Assembly: GCF_030817535.1 (NCBI RefSeq)
Contig: NZ_JAUSZL010000002.1
Location: forward strand, 3,410,001 to 3,474,000
DNA from: Streptomyces sp. V3I8
Lineage (GTDB): Bacteria; Actinomycetota; Actinomycetes; Streptomycetales; Streptomycetaceae
Direction: 5' to 3'
DNA: 64,000 bases
In this document: positions 24,923 to 33,657 of the stretch, in pieces
Layout: the number at the start of each line of letters is the position of its first letter
Numbering within the stretch: position 1 is the first letter of the stretch
Translations under genes and position numbers: made by a program
Notes under the pieces: model-generated
The model's input: only the letters and a program-made list of their open reading frames with translations
Database searches by the model: none
Told to the model about the DNA's origin: nothing

Positions 24923-25612
24923 ATGACCGCTCACGAGGGGGCGACCGTGCTGGTCGTCGAGGACGAGCCGAGCATCGCGGACGTCCTGACGATCGCCCTG
25001 CGCTTCCACCGCTTCGAGGTGATGACGGCCGGCACCGTCCGCCAGGCGCTGACGCTGGCCGAGCGCACGCGCCCGGACGCGGCCCTCCTCGACGTGATGC
25101 TCCCGGACGGCGACGGCCGGGCGCTCGGCCGTGAACTGCGCGTCCGACAGCCCGATCTGGCCCTGGTGTTCCTGACCGCGCGGGACGCGCCCACGGAGGT
25201 CGTCGGCGCGCTCGCCTTCGGCGACGACTACATCACCAAGCCGTTCAACATCGACGAGGTGATCGCCCGCATCACCGCCGTCCTGCGCCGCACCCGCCCG
25301 GCCGACGTCCTGCCCGAGCGGCCGCCGCTGCGCTACGGCGACCTGGAGCTGGACGAGACGACCTACTCGGTGCACCGCGCGGGCCGTACGGTCGAGCTCA
25401 CCCCCACCGAGTACGCCCTGCTGCGCTTCCTCGTGCGCAACGGCGGGCGGATCGTGTCCAAGGAGCAGCTCCTGCGGCACGTCTGGCAGTACGAGCATCC
25501 GGCGGAGTCGACCGTCGTGGAGACGTACATCAGCTATCTGCGGCGCAAGCTCGACGCCCTCGGCGCCCCGGTGATCACGACGCGGCGCGGCGTCGGATAC
25601 GGACTCGCATGA
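24923..25612 (+). CDS. OmpR-family two-component response regulator
   Basis: A 229-residue regulator. The receiver domain has the acidic pocket at E13/D14, phospho-acceptor D57 in ALLDVMLP and K106 in YITKPFN. The C-terminal winged helix follows (VELTPTEYALLRFLVRNGGRIVSKEQLL, ESTVVETYISYLRRKLD, TTRRGVGYGLA). A GATACT at 24911-24916, six bases before the ATG, suggests a leaderless transcript, but no -35 is clear. Its stop overlaps the kinase start by 4 bp. Confidence 0.95.
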   Translation: MTAHEGATVLVVEDEPSIADVLTIALRFHRFEVMTAGTVRQALTLAERTRPDAALLDVMLPDGDGRALGRELRVRQPDLALVFLTARDAPTEVVGALAFGDDYITKPFNIDEVIARITAVLRRTRPADVLPERPPLRYGDLELDETTYSVHRAGRTVELTPTEYALLRFLVRNGGRIVSKEQLLRHVWQYEHPAESTVVETYISYLRRKLDALGAPVITTRRGVGYGLA

Positions 25613-27060
25613 TCCGCCGGCTCTGGCACGGCCACAGCCACGGCGTCCACTCGCTGCGCGGCCAGCTGGCCCTGGCCAACGTGGTGCTGCTGGCGCTCGG
25701 CATCGTCATGGCGACGGCGGTGAGCCTGATGGGCATGCGGTACTACCTGCTCGACCAGATCGACTCGGAACTGTTCAGGACGCGGGACTCCTTCCAGGGG
25801 ACGCAGCTGACCGCGCGGCAGATCGACTCGCTGAGCGCGCTGGCGTTCATCCGCGACGGGAAGGTGCCGGAGGCGCTCGGCCCGCCGAACGCGGACACCC
25901 TCTTCGCGGTGGTCGACGCGAAGGGCGAGCCCCTCACGTTCCGGGCCCTCGTGCCGACCCCGAACCAGCGTGCGCTCGCCGCCGCGGTGGGCGATCCGCA
26001 GGGGCTCACCGGTGACGCGGACCCGCGGGAGGTGACGGTGGACGGTTCGGCGTTCCGGGTCGTCGGTGTCTCGCTCGCCGACGGCACGGTCGTGCTGGTC
26101 GCCGGGTCGACCGACGCGCTGCACAAGGGCATGGCCAAGGCCCTCAAGCTCGACCTGTTCTTCGGGGTGCTGCTGCTGGCGCTGCTCGCCGTGCTGACGA
26201 CGCTCAGTGTGAGCCGGCGGATGCGGCCGCTGGAGGACATGGTGGAGACGTCGTCGGCCATCGCGGAGGGGGACCTGGCGCGGCGGGTGCCGTCCAGCCA
26301 CCATCCGACTCAGGAGGTCGAGCAGTTGCGGCTCGCCCTCAACTCGATGCTCCACCAGGTCGAGTCGGCGTACCGCACGCGGGAGCGGAGCGCGGCGCAG
26401 CTGCGGCGGTTCGTCGCGGACGCCTCGCACGAGCTGCGTACGCCGCTGTCCGCGATACGCGGCTACCTCCAGCTGTACGACAAGGGCATGCTGCGGGAGC
26501 CCGCCGAGCGCAAGCGGGCCTGGGACCGGATGACCGGGGAGGCCGACCGGATGGGGCGGCTGGTCGACGAACTGCTGACCCTGGCGCGGCTGGACCAGCG
26601 GCCCGAGCTGCGGTTCCGCAACGTCGACCTGGCCCGGCTGGTGCGGGACGCGGCCGAGGATCTGCGGGCGCAGCAGCCCGGGCGGCCGGTGACGGTCAGC
26701 GCCGAGGGGGCGCTGCTCGTACGGGCCGACGAGTCGGGGCTGCGGCAGGTGCTGGGGAATCTCGTGGCGAACGTGCGGACGCACACGCCCGCGGATGTCG
26801 CTGTCGCCCTTGGGCTGGAGCGGGTCGGCGGGGTGGTGCGGGTGTGCGTCGCGGACGAGGGGCCGGGGCTGGCGGAGGAGGACGCCGCGCGCGTCTTCGA
26901 CCGGTTCTTCCGGGCGGGCGGGGGTGCGGGGAGCGGGCTGGGGATGGCGATCGTGCAGGGGGTGGCCGTGGCGCACGGGGGTGAGGTGACGGTGCGGACG
27001 GCGCCGGGGGCGGGGCTGGCGGTGACGGTCACACTGCCCTCCGGGCTGTGCGGGGGGTGA
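25609..27060 (+). CDS. Two-component sensor histidine kinase
   Basis: A 483-residue membrane kinase, partner of the regulator at 24923. It has a first transmembrane helix (LALANVVLLALGIVMATAVSL), an outside sensor loop of about 130 residues, a second helix (LFFGVLLLALLAVLTTLSV), HAMP, and HisKA with phospho-acceptor H274 in DASHELRTPLSA. The catalytic domain has the N box (LRQVLGNLVANV), G1 (DEGPGL) and G2 (GSGLGMAIV). The signal is unknown. The gene ends against the intergenic repeat cluster. Confidence 0.95.
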   Translation: MIRRLWHGHSHGVHSLRGQLALANVVLLALGIVMATAVSLMGMRYYLLDQIDSELFRTRDSFQGTQLTARQIDSLSALAFIRDGKVPEALGPPNADTLFAVVDAKGEPLTFRALVPTPNQRALAAAVGDPQGLTGDADPREVTVDGSAFRVVGVSLADGTVVLVAGSTDALHKGMAKALKLDLFFGVLLLALLAVLTTLSVSRRMRPLEDMVETSSAIAEGDLARRVPSSHHPTQEVEQLRLALNSMLHQVESAYRTRERSAAQLRRFVADASHELRTPLSAIRGYLQLYDKGMLREPAERKRAWDRMTGEADRMGRLVDELLTLARLDQRPELRFRNVDLARLVRDAAEDLRAQQPGRPVTVSAEGALLVRADESGLRQVLGNLVANVRTHTPADVAVALGLERVGGVVRVCVADEGPGLAEEDAARVFDRFFRAGGGAGSGLGMAIVQGVAVAHGGEVTVRTAPGAGLAVTVTLPSGLCGG

Positions 27061-27132
27061 GTTCCTGGCCCCTCCCTCGGCCAGGAGGGACACGACCGGT
27101 GGCTTCACGGCTGCGGGCCGGTGGGGGCTTGC

Positions 27133-27386
27133 CGCGCAGTTCCCCGCGCCCCTAAACCAGCCGGGCTGCACCCGAACCCGCCCCATCAGGGGCGCGGGGA
27201 ACTACGCGAACAACCCCCACCGGAGCGCCACACCACAACGCACCCACGGGCCGGAACCCCCTCAGGGGCGCGGGGAACTGCGCGATCAACCCCCACCGGG
27301 GCGCCACGTCACAATGCACCCCAGGCCAGGGCCCCTCAGGGGCGCGGGGAACTGCGCGAACGGCCCCCGCCGGGGCGCCACGTCAC
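27133..27386. repeat. Streptomyces-type intergenic repeat cluster (3 direct, 1 inverted)
   Basis: A ~50-bp unit starting TCAGGGGCGCGGGGAACT and continuing through CGCGA, CCCCCACCGG and GCGCCAC occurs at 27186, 27262 and 27336 (periods 76 and 74 bp). The core is inverted once at 27133-27153 (CGCGCAGTTCCCCGCGCCCCT begins there), so the first direct copy can fold against it as a long hairpin. It lies between the convergent kinase and ATP-binding genes and may end transcription of both. Confidence 0.85.
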
Positions 27387-27419
27387 AGCGCGTCCGCGGC
27401 CGGGGGCCAGGCCGTGCGG

Positions 27420-27830
27420 TCACGGCACGGTCGGGGCCGGGACCAGGGCCCAGATCGTCTTGCCGTTCCGGCCCCGGCTCCACACGCCCCACGCCGTCGT
27501 GAGGCTCTCGACCAGCCGCAGGCCCCGCCCGGACTCCTCGTCCGCGCGCCGGACCGGCCGCAGCCGCGGCTGCGCCGGGCTCTCGTCGGAGACCTCTATG
27601 AGGCAGGACCCGTCCGCCAGCGTGGTCACCGCGACCTCGAACTCCCGCTCCAGCAGCGGCGCGTGCCGCACCGCGTTCGTCGCGAGTTCGGACACGAGCA
27701 GCACCACGTCCTCGAACGCCTGCTCCCCCGCACTGTGCCCCCAGTCCGAGAGGTGGTCACGGACCCGGCGCCGCGCGAGCCCGACGGACGCCGGGTGCCG
27801 GGGCAGTCGGAACGAGTTGCGTCTCAACAC
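27420..27830 (-). CDS. ATP-binding protein, HATPase_c_2
   Basis: A 136-residue RsbW-like GHKL protein. The N box is FEDVVLLVSELATNAVRHA, G1 is LIEVSDESP and G2 is DEESGRGLRLVESLTTAWG. It is a paralogue of the protein at 17440 but has no XRE/DUF397 partner here. The GTG at 27830 has GGAG upstream with good spacing. It probably phosphorylates or binds an anti-sigma antagonist; the partner is not in view. Confidence 0.88.
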   Translation of the reverse strand: MLRRNSFRLPRHPASVGLARRRVRDHLSDWGHSAGEQAFEDVVLLVSELATNAVRHAPLLEREFEVAVTTLADGSCLIEVSDESPAQPRLRPVRRADEESGRGLRLVESLTTAWGVWSRGRNGKTIWALVPAPTVP

Positions 27831-28206
27831 GTTTGCTCCTCACCCCGTGCACGCCATCGTCACATGGTGCTGCGTGGCCCGGACCCGGCGCGTCACCCCC
27901 GCAATTGCAACCCCACGTGAACGCGTCAAGCCGCCGCGAGCCCGGTCCGGTCCGGGCTCCACAACCGGAAGGCCCACCGCCGTCCGCCGGACCCGGCCGG
28001 CCCCCACGTCCTCGCAGCTCAGCAACCGGATCGCGGCCCGCCGCGGCGGACCGGACACCGCCTCGCGTACGGCCGTCCGCCGAGCGCTGTGAAGGCCGGC
28101 CGCCGTACGGCGGTGTCCGGCCCGTCGCCGACTGACCGGAATCAGCCGGTCGGTCGGCCGGCCGGTCGAAGCCCCACCCGTCGGGCTCCCGCCGGAGGCG
28201 CCCCGT
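27831..28206. other. Intergenic region, no gene seen
   Basis: 376 bp between two minus-strand genes. It holds runs of CCGGTCGGTCGGCCGGCC-like sequence near 28140-28165 that can fold, but no coding frame with a start and ribosome site, and no clear terminator with a T-tract. Confidence 0.4.
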
Positions 28207-29571
28207 TCAGGCCTGCCTGGAGGCCAGCTCCACGACGGTGATGTCGGACGGCGCCCCCACCCGGGTGGGCGGCCCCCACGCGCCGGCGCCCCGCGACACG
28301 TACAACTGGGTGTCCCCGTAGCGCTCCAGACCGGCCAGGGTCGGATTGGCGAGGTCCGCGACGAAGTTGCCGGGCCACAGCTGCCCGCCGTGGGTGTGCC
28401 CGGAGAGCTGCAGGTCCACCCCGTGGTCCACGGCGTCGTGGATCTGCACCGGCTGGTGGGCGAGCAGCACACACGTCCGGTCGCGGTCCCGGTCGCCGAG
28501 GGCCTTCGCGAAGTCGGGGCCCTGCCCCTCGTCCTCCCCCGCCACGTCGTTGACGCCGGCCAGGTCGAAGTCGGCCAGCTCGGTGCGGGCGTTCTCCAGC
28601 GGCCGCAGCCCCAGCTCGCGTACGCGCGCGACCCACTCCTCGGCGCCGGAGAAGTACTCGTGGTTGCCGGTGACGAAGAACGACCCGTGCCGGGCCTTCA
28701 GCCGGGCGAGCGGCGCGGCGGCCGGGCCGAGGTCCTTCACGCTGCCGTCGACGAGGTCACCCACGACCGCGATCAGGTCGGGCTGCGTCGAGTTGATCGT
28801 GTCGACGACCTTCTGGGCGAAGCCGCGCCCCAGCACCGGCCCGAGGTGGATGTCGCTGACGACGGCGATGCGGTACCCGTGCGCGGAGCGCGGAAGCTTG
28901 GCGAGCGGCACGGTGACCCGCTTCACCCTGGGCCCGCGCAGGACGCCGTAGGTCCCGTACCCCACGGTGCCCACGGCGGCGGCCGCGGCGGCCCCGCCGA
29001 CGACCCGGGAGACGAACAGCCGCCGGGAAGGGCTGGAAACGGGGGCCGGAGCAGGGGGAGGAGCGGGGGCCGGCACCGGCTCCGTCTCAGGTTCCGGCTC
29101 CAGCTCCGGCTCCGGCTCGGCGGGCCGTCCGGCTTTCCGGCCGGGCGCCCCCGCGGGCACGGCGGGCGCCTCCGCGGGCACGGCGGACGCCTCCGCCGGC
29201 ACGACGGGCGCGGACCCGCATATCTCCGCCGGCGCGGCCCGCCCGGCCGTGGCTGCCGAGCGCCGCTCCGAGACCCTGCGCAGCAGCGGGCGTACCGCCT
29301 CGCCGACCAGCAGCGCCAGCAGCAGGTAGACCGTCAGGGCCATCCACAGGAAGCCGGGCCAGGCCAGCACCTGCTGCAGCCGGAACGGCGCACCCGTCCG
29401 CTCCGCCGTGATCGCCGCGAACATCAGTACGGGTCCCGCCACCAGCGCGACCGTGCCGGCCCGCCGGGCGGTCCCGGGCCGCGCGGTCGTGTCGCGCACC
29501 AGCCGGCGCCACAGGTACCAGTGGAGTCCGCCGAACACGGCCAGGACCAGGACCAGGAACACGATGACCAC
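28207..29571 (-). CDS. Membrane metallophosphoesterase (YkuE-like)
   Basis: A 454-residue calcineurin-like phosphoesterase. Four transmembrane helices occupy residues 1-100, then a Pro/Ala/Glu linker (PEPELEPEPETEP type), a further hydrophobic stretch, and the catalytic domain from about 225. The metal-binding motifs are in order: VVSDIHLG, VVGDLVDG, TGNHEYF, LAHQP and SGHTHGGQLWPG. The enzyme should act at the membrane surface on a phosphodiester, perhaps lipid-linked; the substrate is unknown. It starts at the GTG at 29571, 15 bp after the SCO4848-family gene. Confidence 0.9.
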   Translation of the reverse strand: MVIVFLVLVLAVFGGLHWYLWRRLVRDTTARPGTARRAGTVALVAGPVLMFAAITAERTGAPFRLQQVLAWPGFLWMALTVYLLLALLVGEAVRPLLRRVSERRSAATAGRAAPAEICGSAPVVPAEASAVPAEAPAVPAGAPGRKAGRPAEPEPELEPEPETEPVPAPAPPPAPAPVSSPSRRLFVSRVVGGAAAAAAVGTVGYGTYGVLRGPRVKRVTVPLAKLPRSAHGYRIAVVSDIHLGPVLGRGFAQKVVDTINSTQPDLIAVVGDLVDGSVKDLGPAAAPLARLKARHGSFFVTGNHEYFSGAEEWVARVRELGLRPLENARTELADFDLAGVNDVAGEDEGQGPDFAKALGDRDRDRTCVLLAHQPVQIHDAVDHGVDLQLSGHTHGGQLWPGNFVADLANPTLAGLERYGDTQLYVSRGAGAWGPPTRVGAPSDITVVELASRQA

Positions 29572-29586
29572 GCGGCGGCTCTCCCG

Positions 29587-29850
29587 TTATGACGTATGAC
29601 GTGATGACGACGGTGTGCCGCGCAAGGCCCGGACACCGCGCAACCCGATGCCCCCGACGATCGTCCCCAAGAGAAAGGAGACGACGGCGAGCGTCAGGTG
29701 CACCCAGAAGTACCCGGTCGGATCGCCCGCGTCGTCGAAGGCGAGCCCGCTGCCGTCCTTCCACAGGTTTTTGATGAAAGTGATCCAGATGACCCAGCTC
29801 CACACTCCGAAGGCGAGCAGGAACCAGGAGAGGGGACGGCTGAGCTTCAT
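29587..29850 (-). CDS. SCO4848 family membrane protein
   Basis: An 87-residue protein with two transmembrane helices (LSWFLLAFGVWSWVIWITFI, WVHLTLAVVSFLLGTIVGGIG) joined by a polar loop (WKDGSGLAFDDAGDPTGYF). The sequence matches what I know as the SCO4848 family, conserved in actinobacteria beside a D,D-carboxypeptidase gene, as here. The ATG at 29850 begins the conserved domain; the frame is open far upstream but only as antisense of the carboxypeptidase. Function unknown. Confidence 0.85.
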   Translation of the reverse strand: MKLSRPLSWFLLAFGVWSWVIWITFIKNLWKDGSGLAFDDAGDPTGYFWVHLTLAVVSFLLGTIVGGIGLRGVRALRGTPSSSRHTS

Positions 29851-29941
29851 GGGTTCAGTATCGCCGCCCCCGGACGGGGCCGGCGCCCGGGGTGGGGAGG
29901 CCCTCGCGACTTCGCACGCGGTGCCCTGTACGTTTCCGACC

Positions 29942-31291
29942 GTGCCCGCCATGAAAAAGACCGCCAAGCCGTCCTTGCTGGTCACCTCCGCCACCCTGTT
30001 GTCGTTCTCGCTCGCCCTCACGGCGACCGCCGCCTCGCCCGCCGCGGCCGCGGCCAGGGACGACAAGCCGTCGCCGTCCCCGTCGGCGACGTCCTCGGCC
30101 TCGCCGTCGGGCAGCCCGACGGCGACCCCGCCCCCGGGCATGTCGAAGGTGGGCGGCGCCCAGCTCGGCCTGGCCGGGACCCGGGTGAACCTCGGCACCG
30201 GCGCGCCGGTCCTGCCGAAGGACCTGAGCGCCCGTTCCTGGATCGTCGCGGACGCCGAGTCCGGTGACGTACTGGCCGCGCACAACGCGCACTGGCGGCT
30301 GCCTCCGGCGAGCACCCTGAAGATGCTGTTCGCCGACACCCTGCTCGACAAGTTCCCCAAGACGCAGACCCACAAGGTCGTGCCGTCCGACCTGGCGGGC
30401 ATCGGCGCGGGCTCCAGCATGGTGGGCGTCAAGGAGGACGAGACGTACACGGTCCACGACCTGTGGCTCGGCGTCTTCCTTCGCTCCGGCAACGACGCCG
30501 TGCACGTCCTGTCCGCGATGAACGGGGGCGTCGACCGGACCGTCGCGGACATGAACGCGCGCGCCGAGGAGCTGCAGGCGCTCGACACGAACGTGGTCAC
30601 CCCGGACGGCTACGACGAGAAGCGCCAGGTGTCGTCGGCGTACGACCTGACGCTGTTCGCCCGGTCGGGGCTGCAGAACGCGGACTTCCGGGAGTACTGC
30701 TCGACGGTCCGCGCGAAGTTCCCCGGCGAGACCAGGAAGAACAAGAAGGGCAAGACCACCCGCGGGACCTTCGAGATCCAGAACACCAACCGGCTGCTGA
30801 CCGGTGATTACGGACTGGACGCCTACCCGGGCGTCGCGGGTGTGAAGAACGGCAACACCACGAACGCGGGCGCGACGTTCACGGGGGTCGCCGAGCGCGA
30901 CGGCAAGGTGCTGCTCGTCACCGTCATGAACCCGGAGAAGCAGGAGCACGACCAGGTCTACAAGGAGACCGCGAAGCTCCTCGACTGGGGCTTCAAGGCG
31001 TCGGGGAAGGTCTCCCCGGTGGGTGAGCTGGTGGCGCCGAAGAGCGCGGACACGGGCGCGCAGCCGGGTGCCGACGCCTCCGGTGAGGCGGGCGGTTCGG
31101 GCGAGGGCCGGGGCGCGGGCGACGGTTCGGGGTCGGCGAAGCCCGTCGCGGCGTCGGCGCACGCGGACGGTTCGAACGGCGCCTGGACCGCCCTGGCGAT
31201 CGCCGGCGGCGTCCTCGTCCTGCTCGCCGCCGGTGTCTTCGTGATCAACCGCCGCTGGCCGCTGCCGGAGCTGATGCGCCGCCGCCGCTGA
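29942..31291 (+). CDS. D-alanyl-D-alanine carboxypeptidase (penicillin-binding protein, class C/S11)
   Basis: A serine peptidase of about 449 residues that trims the terminal D-Ala of peptidoglycan stem peptides. It has a signal peptide (KKTAKPSLLVTSATLLSFSL), a Ser/Pro linker, and the three catalytic motifs: S124-T-L-K127, S182-G-N184, and K302-N-G304 in place of the usual KTG. A Gly/Ser/Asp spacer and a C-terminal transmembrane helix (LAIAGGVLVLLAAGVFVI) with a basic tail anchor it. The GTG at 29942 is 7 bases after TACGTT, suggesting a leaderless transcript; the ATG at 29951 is the alternative. The last 47 bp overlap the YihY gene. Confidence 0.93.
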   Translation: MPAMKKTAKPSLLVTSATLLSFSLALTATAASPAAAAARDDKPSPSPSATSSASPSGSPTATPPPGMSKVGGAQLGLAGTRVNLGTGAPVLPKDLSARSWIVADAESGDVLAAHNAHWRLPPASTLKMLFADTLLDKFPKTQTHKVVPSDLAGIGAGSSMVGVKEDETYTVHDLWLGVFLRSGNDAVHVLSAMNGGVDRTVADMNARAEELQALDTNVVTPDGYDEKRQVSSAYDLTLFARSGLQNADFREYCSTVRAKFPGETRKNKKGKTTRGTFEIQNTNRLLTGDYGLDAYPGVAGVKNGNTTNAGATFTGVAERDGKVLLVTVMNPEKQEHDQVYKETAKLLDWGFKASGKVSPVGELVAPKSADTGAQPGADASGEAGGSGEGRGAGDGSGSAKPVAASAHADGSNGAWTALAIAGGVLVLLAAGVFVINRRWPLPELMRRRR

Positions 31292-32189
31292 CGTCCGCCG
31301 CGCCGTCCGCGGTGCCGTCCGCGATCGCCTGCTCGGCGGGGGTCTTGTGCTGCGTCGCCGTCCAGGCGGCGCAGAAGAGCAGCAGCTTGGACGTGAAGTT
31401 GATCCACAGGAGCAGGGCGACGGGCACGCCGAACGCCCCGTACATGCTCTTCGCGGCGACCCCCTGGATGTAGCCGCTGAGCAGCAGTTTCAGCAGTTCG
31501 AAGCCGGCGGCGCCGATCAGTGCGGCGACGACCAGGCGGCGGCGCTCCGGCTGGACGCCGGGCAGCAGCGTCAACAGGCAGAGCAGCAGCAGGAAGTCGG
31601 CGAGGACGGCCACCGCGAAGGCGGCCGTCTGCAGCAGCACTCCGCCCCAGCCGCCCTCCTCGATACCGAGGAGCCGGGTCGACCAGCCCACCGCGCTCGA
31701 CGCCAGGGCGGACGCGGCGATCGTGACGAGCGCGGCGCCGCCGAGGCCGAGGAGCACGCCGCCGTCCACGAGCTTGCGCAGGATCGGGTTCTCCTCCTCG
31801 TCCGGCAGCTCCCAGACCGCGCGCAGGCACTCGCGCATCGAGCCCACCCAGCCGATGCCGGTGAACAGCAGCAGCGCGCCCGCGATGACCCCGACCGTGC
31901 CGGCGTTCTCGACGAGGACGCCGATGTCGAGCTGCTCGGAGATGCCGGGCACCTGCTCGGCGATCTTGTCCTCGAGCGTTCGGACCCCCTTCTCGTCGAG
32001 GGTCGCGGCGGCGATCGCGGCGGCCACCGTGATCAGCGGGAAGAGCGCGAGGAAACTGATGAAGGTCATCGCCGCCGCGAGCCGTGTCCACTTCACCCGG
32101 TCCAGCCGCTCGTACGAGCGCCAGGCGTGCGTGACCATCAGCCGGGCGATCCACGGGCCCACGCCGGGGAGCTTTTTCAGCCAGTCCAT
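31245..32189 (-). CDS. YihY/virulence factor BrkB family membrane protein
   Basis: A 314-residue integral membrane protein with about six transmembrane helices. The family signature is near the start (LDRVKWTRLAAAMTFISFLALFPL) and GYIQGVAAKSMYGAFGVPVALLLWI lies near the end. The C-terminal tail is Ala/Gly-rich and overlaps the carboxypeptidase 3' end by 47 bp. Its ATG overlaps the upstream GtrA gene by 13 bp. Function is unproven; the family was once confused with RNase BN. Confidence 0.9.
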   Translation of the reverse strand: MDWLKKLPGVGPWIARLMVTHAWRSYERLDRVKWTRLAAAMTFISFLALFPLITVAAAIAAATLDEKGVRTLEDKIAEQVPGISEQLDIGVLVENAGTVGVIAGALLLFTGIGWVGSMRECLRAVWELPDEEENPILRKLVDGGVLLGLGGAALVTIAASALASSAVGWSTRLLGIEEGGWGGVLLQTAAFAVAVLADFLLLLCLLTLLPGVQPERRRLVVAALIGAAGFELLKLLLSGYIQGVAAKSMYGAFGVPVALLLWINFTSKLLLFCAAWTATQHKTPAEQAIADGTADGAADVSGGGASAPAAASGG

Positions 32190-32722
32190 GATCCGACCCT
32201 GCCCTCGCCTCGGAAAACCAATGTCCTGGTACCCCAAAAGCGCAGGGCCGTAGCGAACACCATGCCGATTCCCGCGCCCGACACGGCGTCCGCGCGCGGG
32301 GAGGTGAATCCGAGACCGTGGTGGCTGACGAGGATGCACAGCAACTGCACCAGGGCGCCCGCGACGTTCACCCCGAAGAAGACGGCGTACCGGCGCGGTC
32401 CCCCGCGCGTGTGGCGGTACGTGCCGAGTGCGTTGCCCGCGTACGCGACCGAGCAGCCGGCCACGAACGACAGCGCCTTGGCGGTCAGCGGGTCCAGGCC
32501 GGCCGGCCCGCGCAGCCAGAGGAAGAGGGCGAGGTCGGCGGCGTACGCGAGGAGCCCGGCGGCGGCGAACCCGAGGACCTCGCGCAGGTGCGGCCGGGAC
32601 CGGGACCGGGTGCGGGTCCGGGTCCGGATCCGGGGAGCCTCCCGCGGCCGTGGCCGGGACGCGCCGGGCGCACCCGTCGCTCCCGCCGCCCGCGTCGCTC
32701 CCGTGCCGTGCGTCCCTCTCAC
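32177..32722 (-). CDS. GtrA family membrane protein
   Basis: A 181-residue protein with four transmembrane helices of the GtrA type (VLGFAAAGLLAYAADLALFL, LTAKALSFVAGCSVAYAGN, AVFFGVNVAGALVQLLCIL, GIGMVFATALRFWGTRTLVF). A basic Arg/Pro/Gly N-terminus with an [15 protein letters not shown] run precedes it. The GTG overlaps the phosphoribosyltransferase stop by 4 bp. In mycobacteria the GtrA protein Rv3789 is linked to decaprenyl-phospho-arabinose, which fits this gene's neighbours. Confidence 0.87.
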   Translation of the reverse strand: MRGTHGTGATRAAGATGAPGASRPRPREAPRIRTRTRTRSRSRPHLREVLGFAAAGLLAYAADLALFLWLRGPAGLDPLTAKALSFVAGCSVAYAGNALGTYRHTRGGPRRYAVFFGVNVAGALVQLLCILVSHHGLGFTSPRADAVSGAGIGMVFATALRFWGTRTLVFRGEGRVGSWTG

Positions 32723-33657
32723 CAGTCGGCCACCGCCAGGCCGTACATCGCGAGCCACGCCACACCGATCACGGCGAGCGCGCGGTCGCGCAGAACGACG
32801 TCCTCGGGTTCGCCGGCGGTGCCCCGGTCGGCGAAGACCGCGTACCGCAGCACGGCGAGGATGAAGGCGACCATCGACAGCTGCCGCCAGGGCAGCACGC
32901 TGGTGTGCGGCACCCCGCCCTCCTCCAGGGCCCACAGGCAGTACCCGAGTACGGCGACCGAGGCGGCGAGCTGCCAGACGAAGCGCAGGTAGCCGACCGT
33001 GTACTCGGTGAGCAGCGCGCGGGTGGCGCCCGCTTTCCCGGCCATCTGGACGGCCTCCGAGTAGCGCTTGGCGGACACCATGAAGAGCGCGCCGAAGCCG
33101 GTCGTGATCAGGAACCAGCGCGACAGCGGGATGCCGAGCGCGAACCCTCCGATCATGGCCCGCATCAGGAACCCGGTGGTGATCACGGCGAGGTCGACGA
33201 CCAGGACGTGCTTGAGGCTCAGGCAGTACGCGAACTGCAGGCCCAGGTAGGCGGTGAGCAGCGCCGAGGTGAACGGCGAGCACAGGAGGGCGGCCGCGGC
33301 GGGGGCGACGACGGCGAGCACGAACCCCACCGCGTAGGCGACCGGGACGGGCACCTGCCCGGCGGCGACCGGCCGGTGGCACTTGACCGGGTGGGCGCGG
33401 TCGGCGTCGGCGTCCCGGGCGTCGTTGACCAGGTAGACGCTCGCGGCGCAGGCCGTGAACAGGACGAAGACGAGTCCGACCTGGATCAGGGCGTGCCGCG
33501 AGAAGAGCTCGCCCGCCGCGGCCGGGGCGGCGACGACGAGGACGTTCTTGACCCACTGCTTCGGCCGGGCGGTCCTGAGGAGCCCCCTCAGGAGGCCGGG
33601 TCCGCGCGGCGGGACCTGCTGCGTGCGGGTCCGCTCCAGGAGGGCCGTGTCAGCCAT
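32719..33657 (-). CDS. Decaprenyl-phosphate phosphoribosyltransferase (UbiA family)
   Basis: A 312-residue UbiA-type membrane prenyltransferase with about nine helices. It should transfer phosphoribose from PRPP to polyprenyl phosphate. The first motif is NDARDADADRAHPVKCHRP (Asn78 onwards), matching the Rv3806c-type pattern rather than quinone prenyltransferases, and KQWVKN near residue 35 is also typical. The ATG at 33657 has GGAGG at 8 bp; the GTG at 33663 is too close. It overlaps the PAP2 gene by 8 bp and GtrA by 4 bp, one coupled operon. Confidence 0.9.
   Translation of the reverse strand: MADTALLERTRTQQVPPRGPGLLRGLLRTARPKQWVKNVLVVAAPAAAGELFSRHALIQVGLVFVLFTACAASVYLVNDARDADADRAHPVKCHRPVAAGQVPVPVAYAVGFVLAVVAPAAAALLCSPFTSALLTAYLGLQFAYCLSLKHVLVVDLAVITTGFLMRAMIGGFALGIPLSRWFLITTGFGALFMVSAKRYSEAVQMAGKAGATRALLTEYTVGYLRFVWQLAASVAVLGYCLWALEEGGVPHTSVLPWRQLSMVAFILAVLRYAVFADRGTAGEPEDVVLRDRALAVIGVAWLAMYGLAVADW

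Noticed and set aside
29615..29941. Upstream extension of the carboxypeptidase frame
   Set aside because: It covers the opposite-strand SCO4848-family gene and lacks a signal peptide at its start; the signal peptide begins at 29942/29951.
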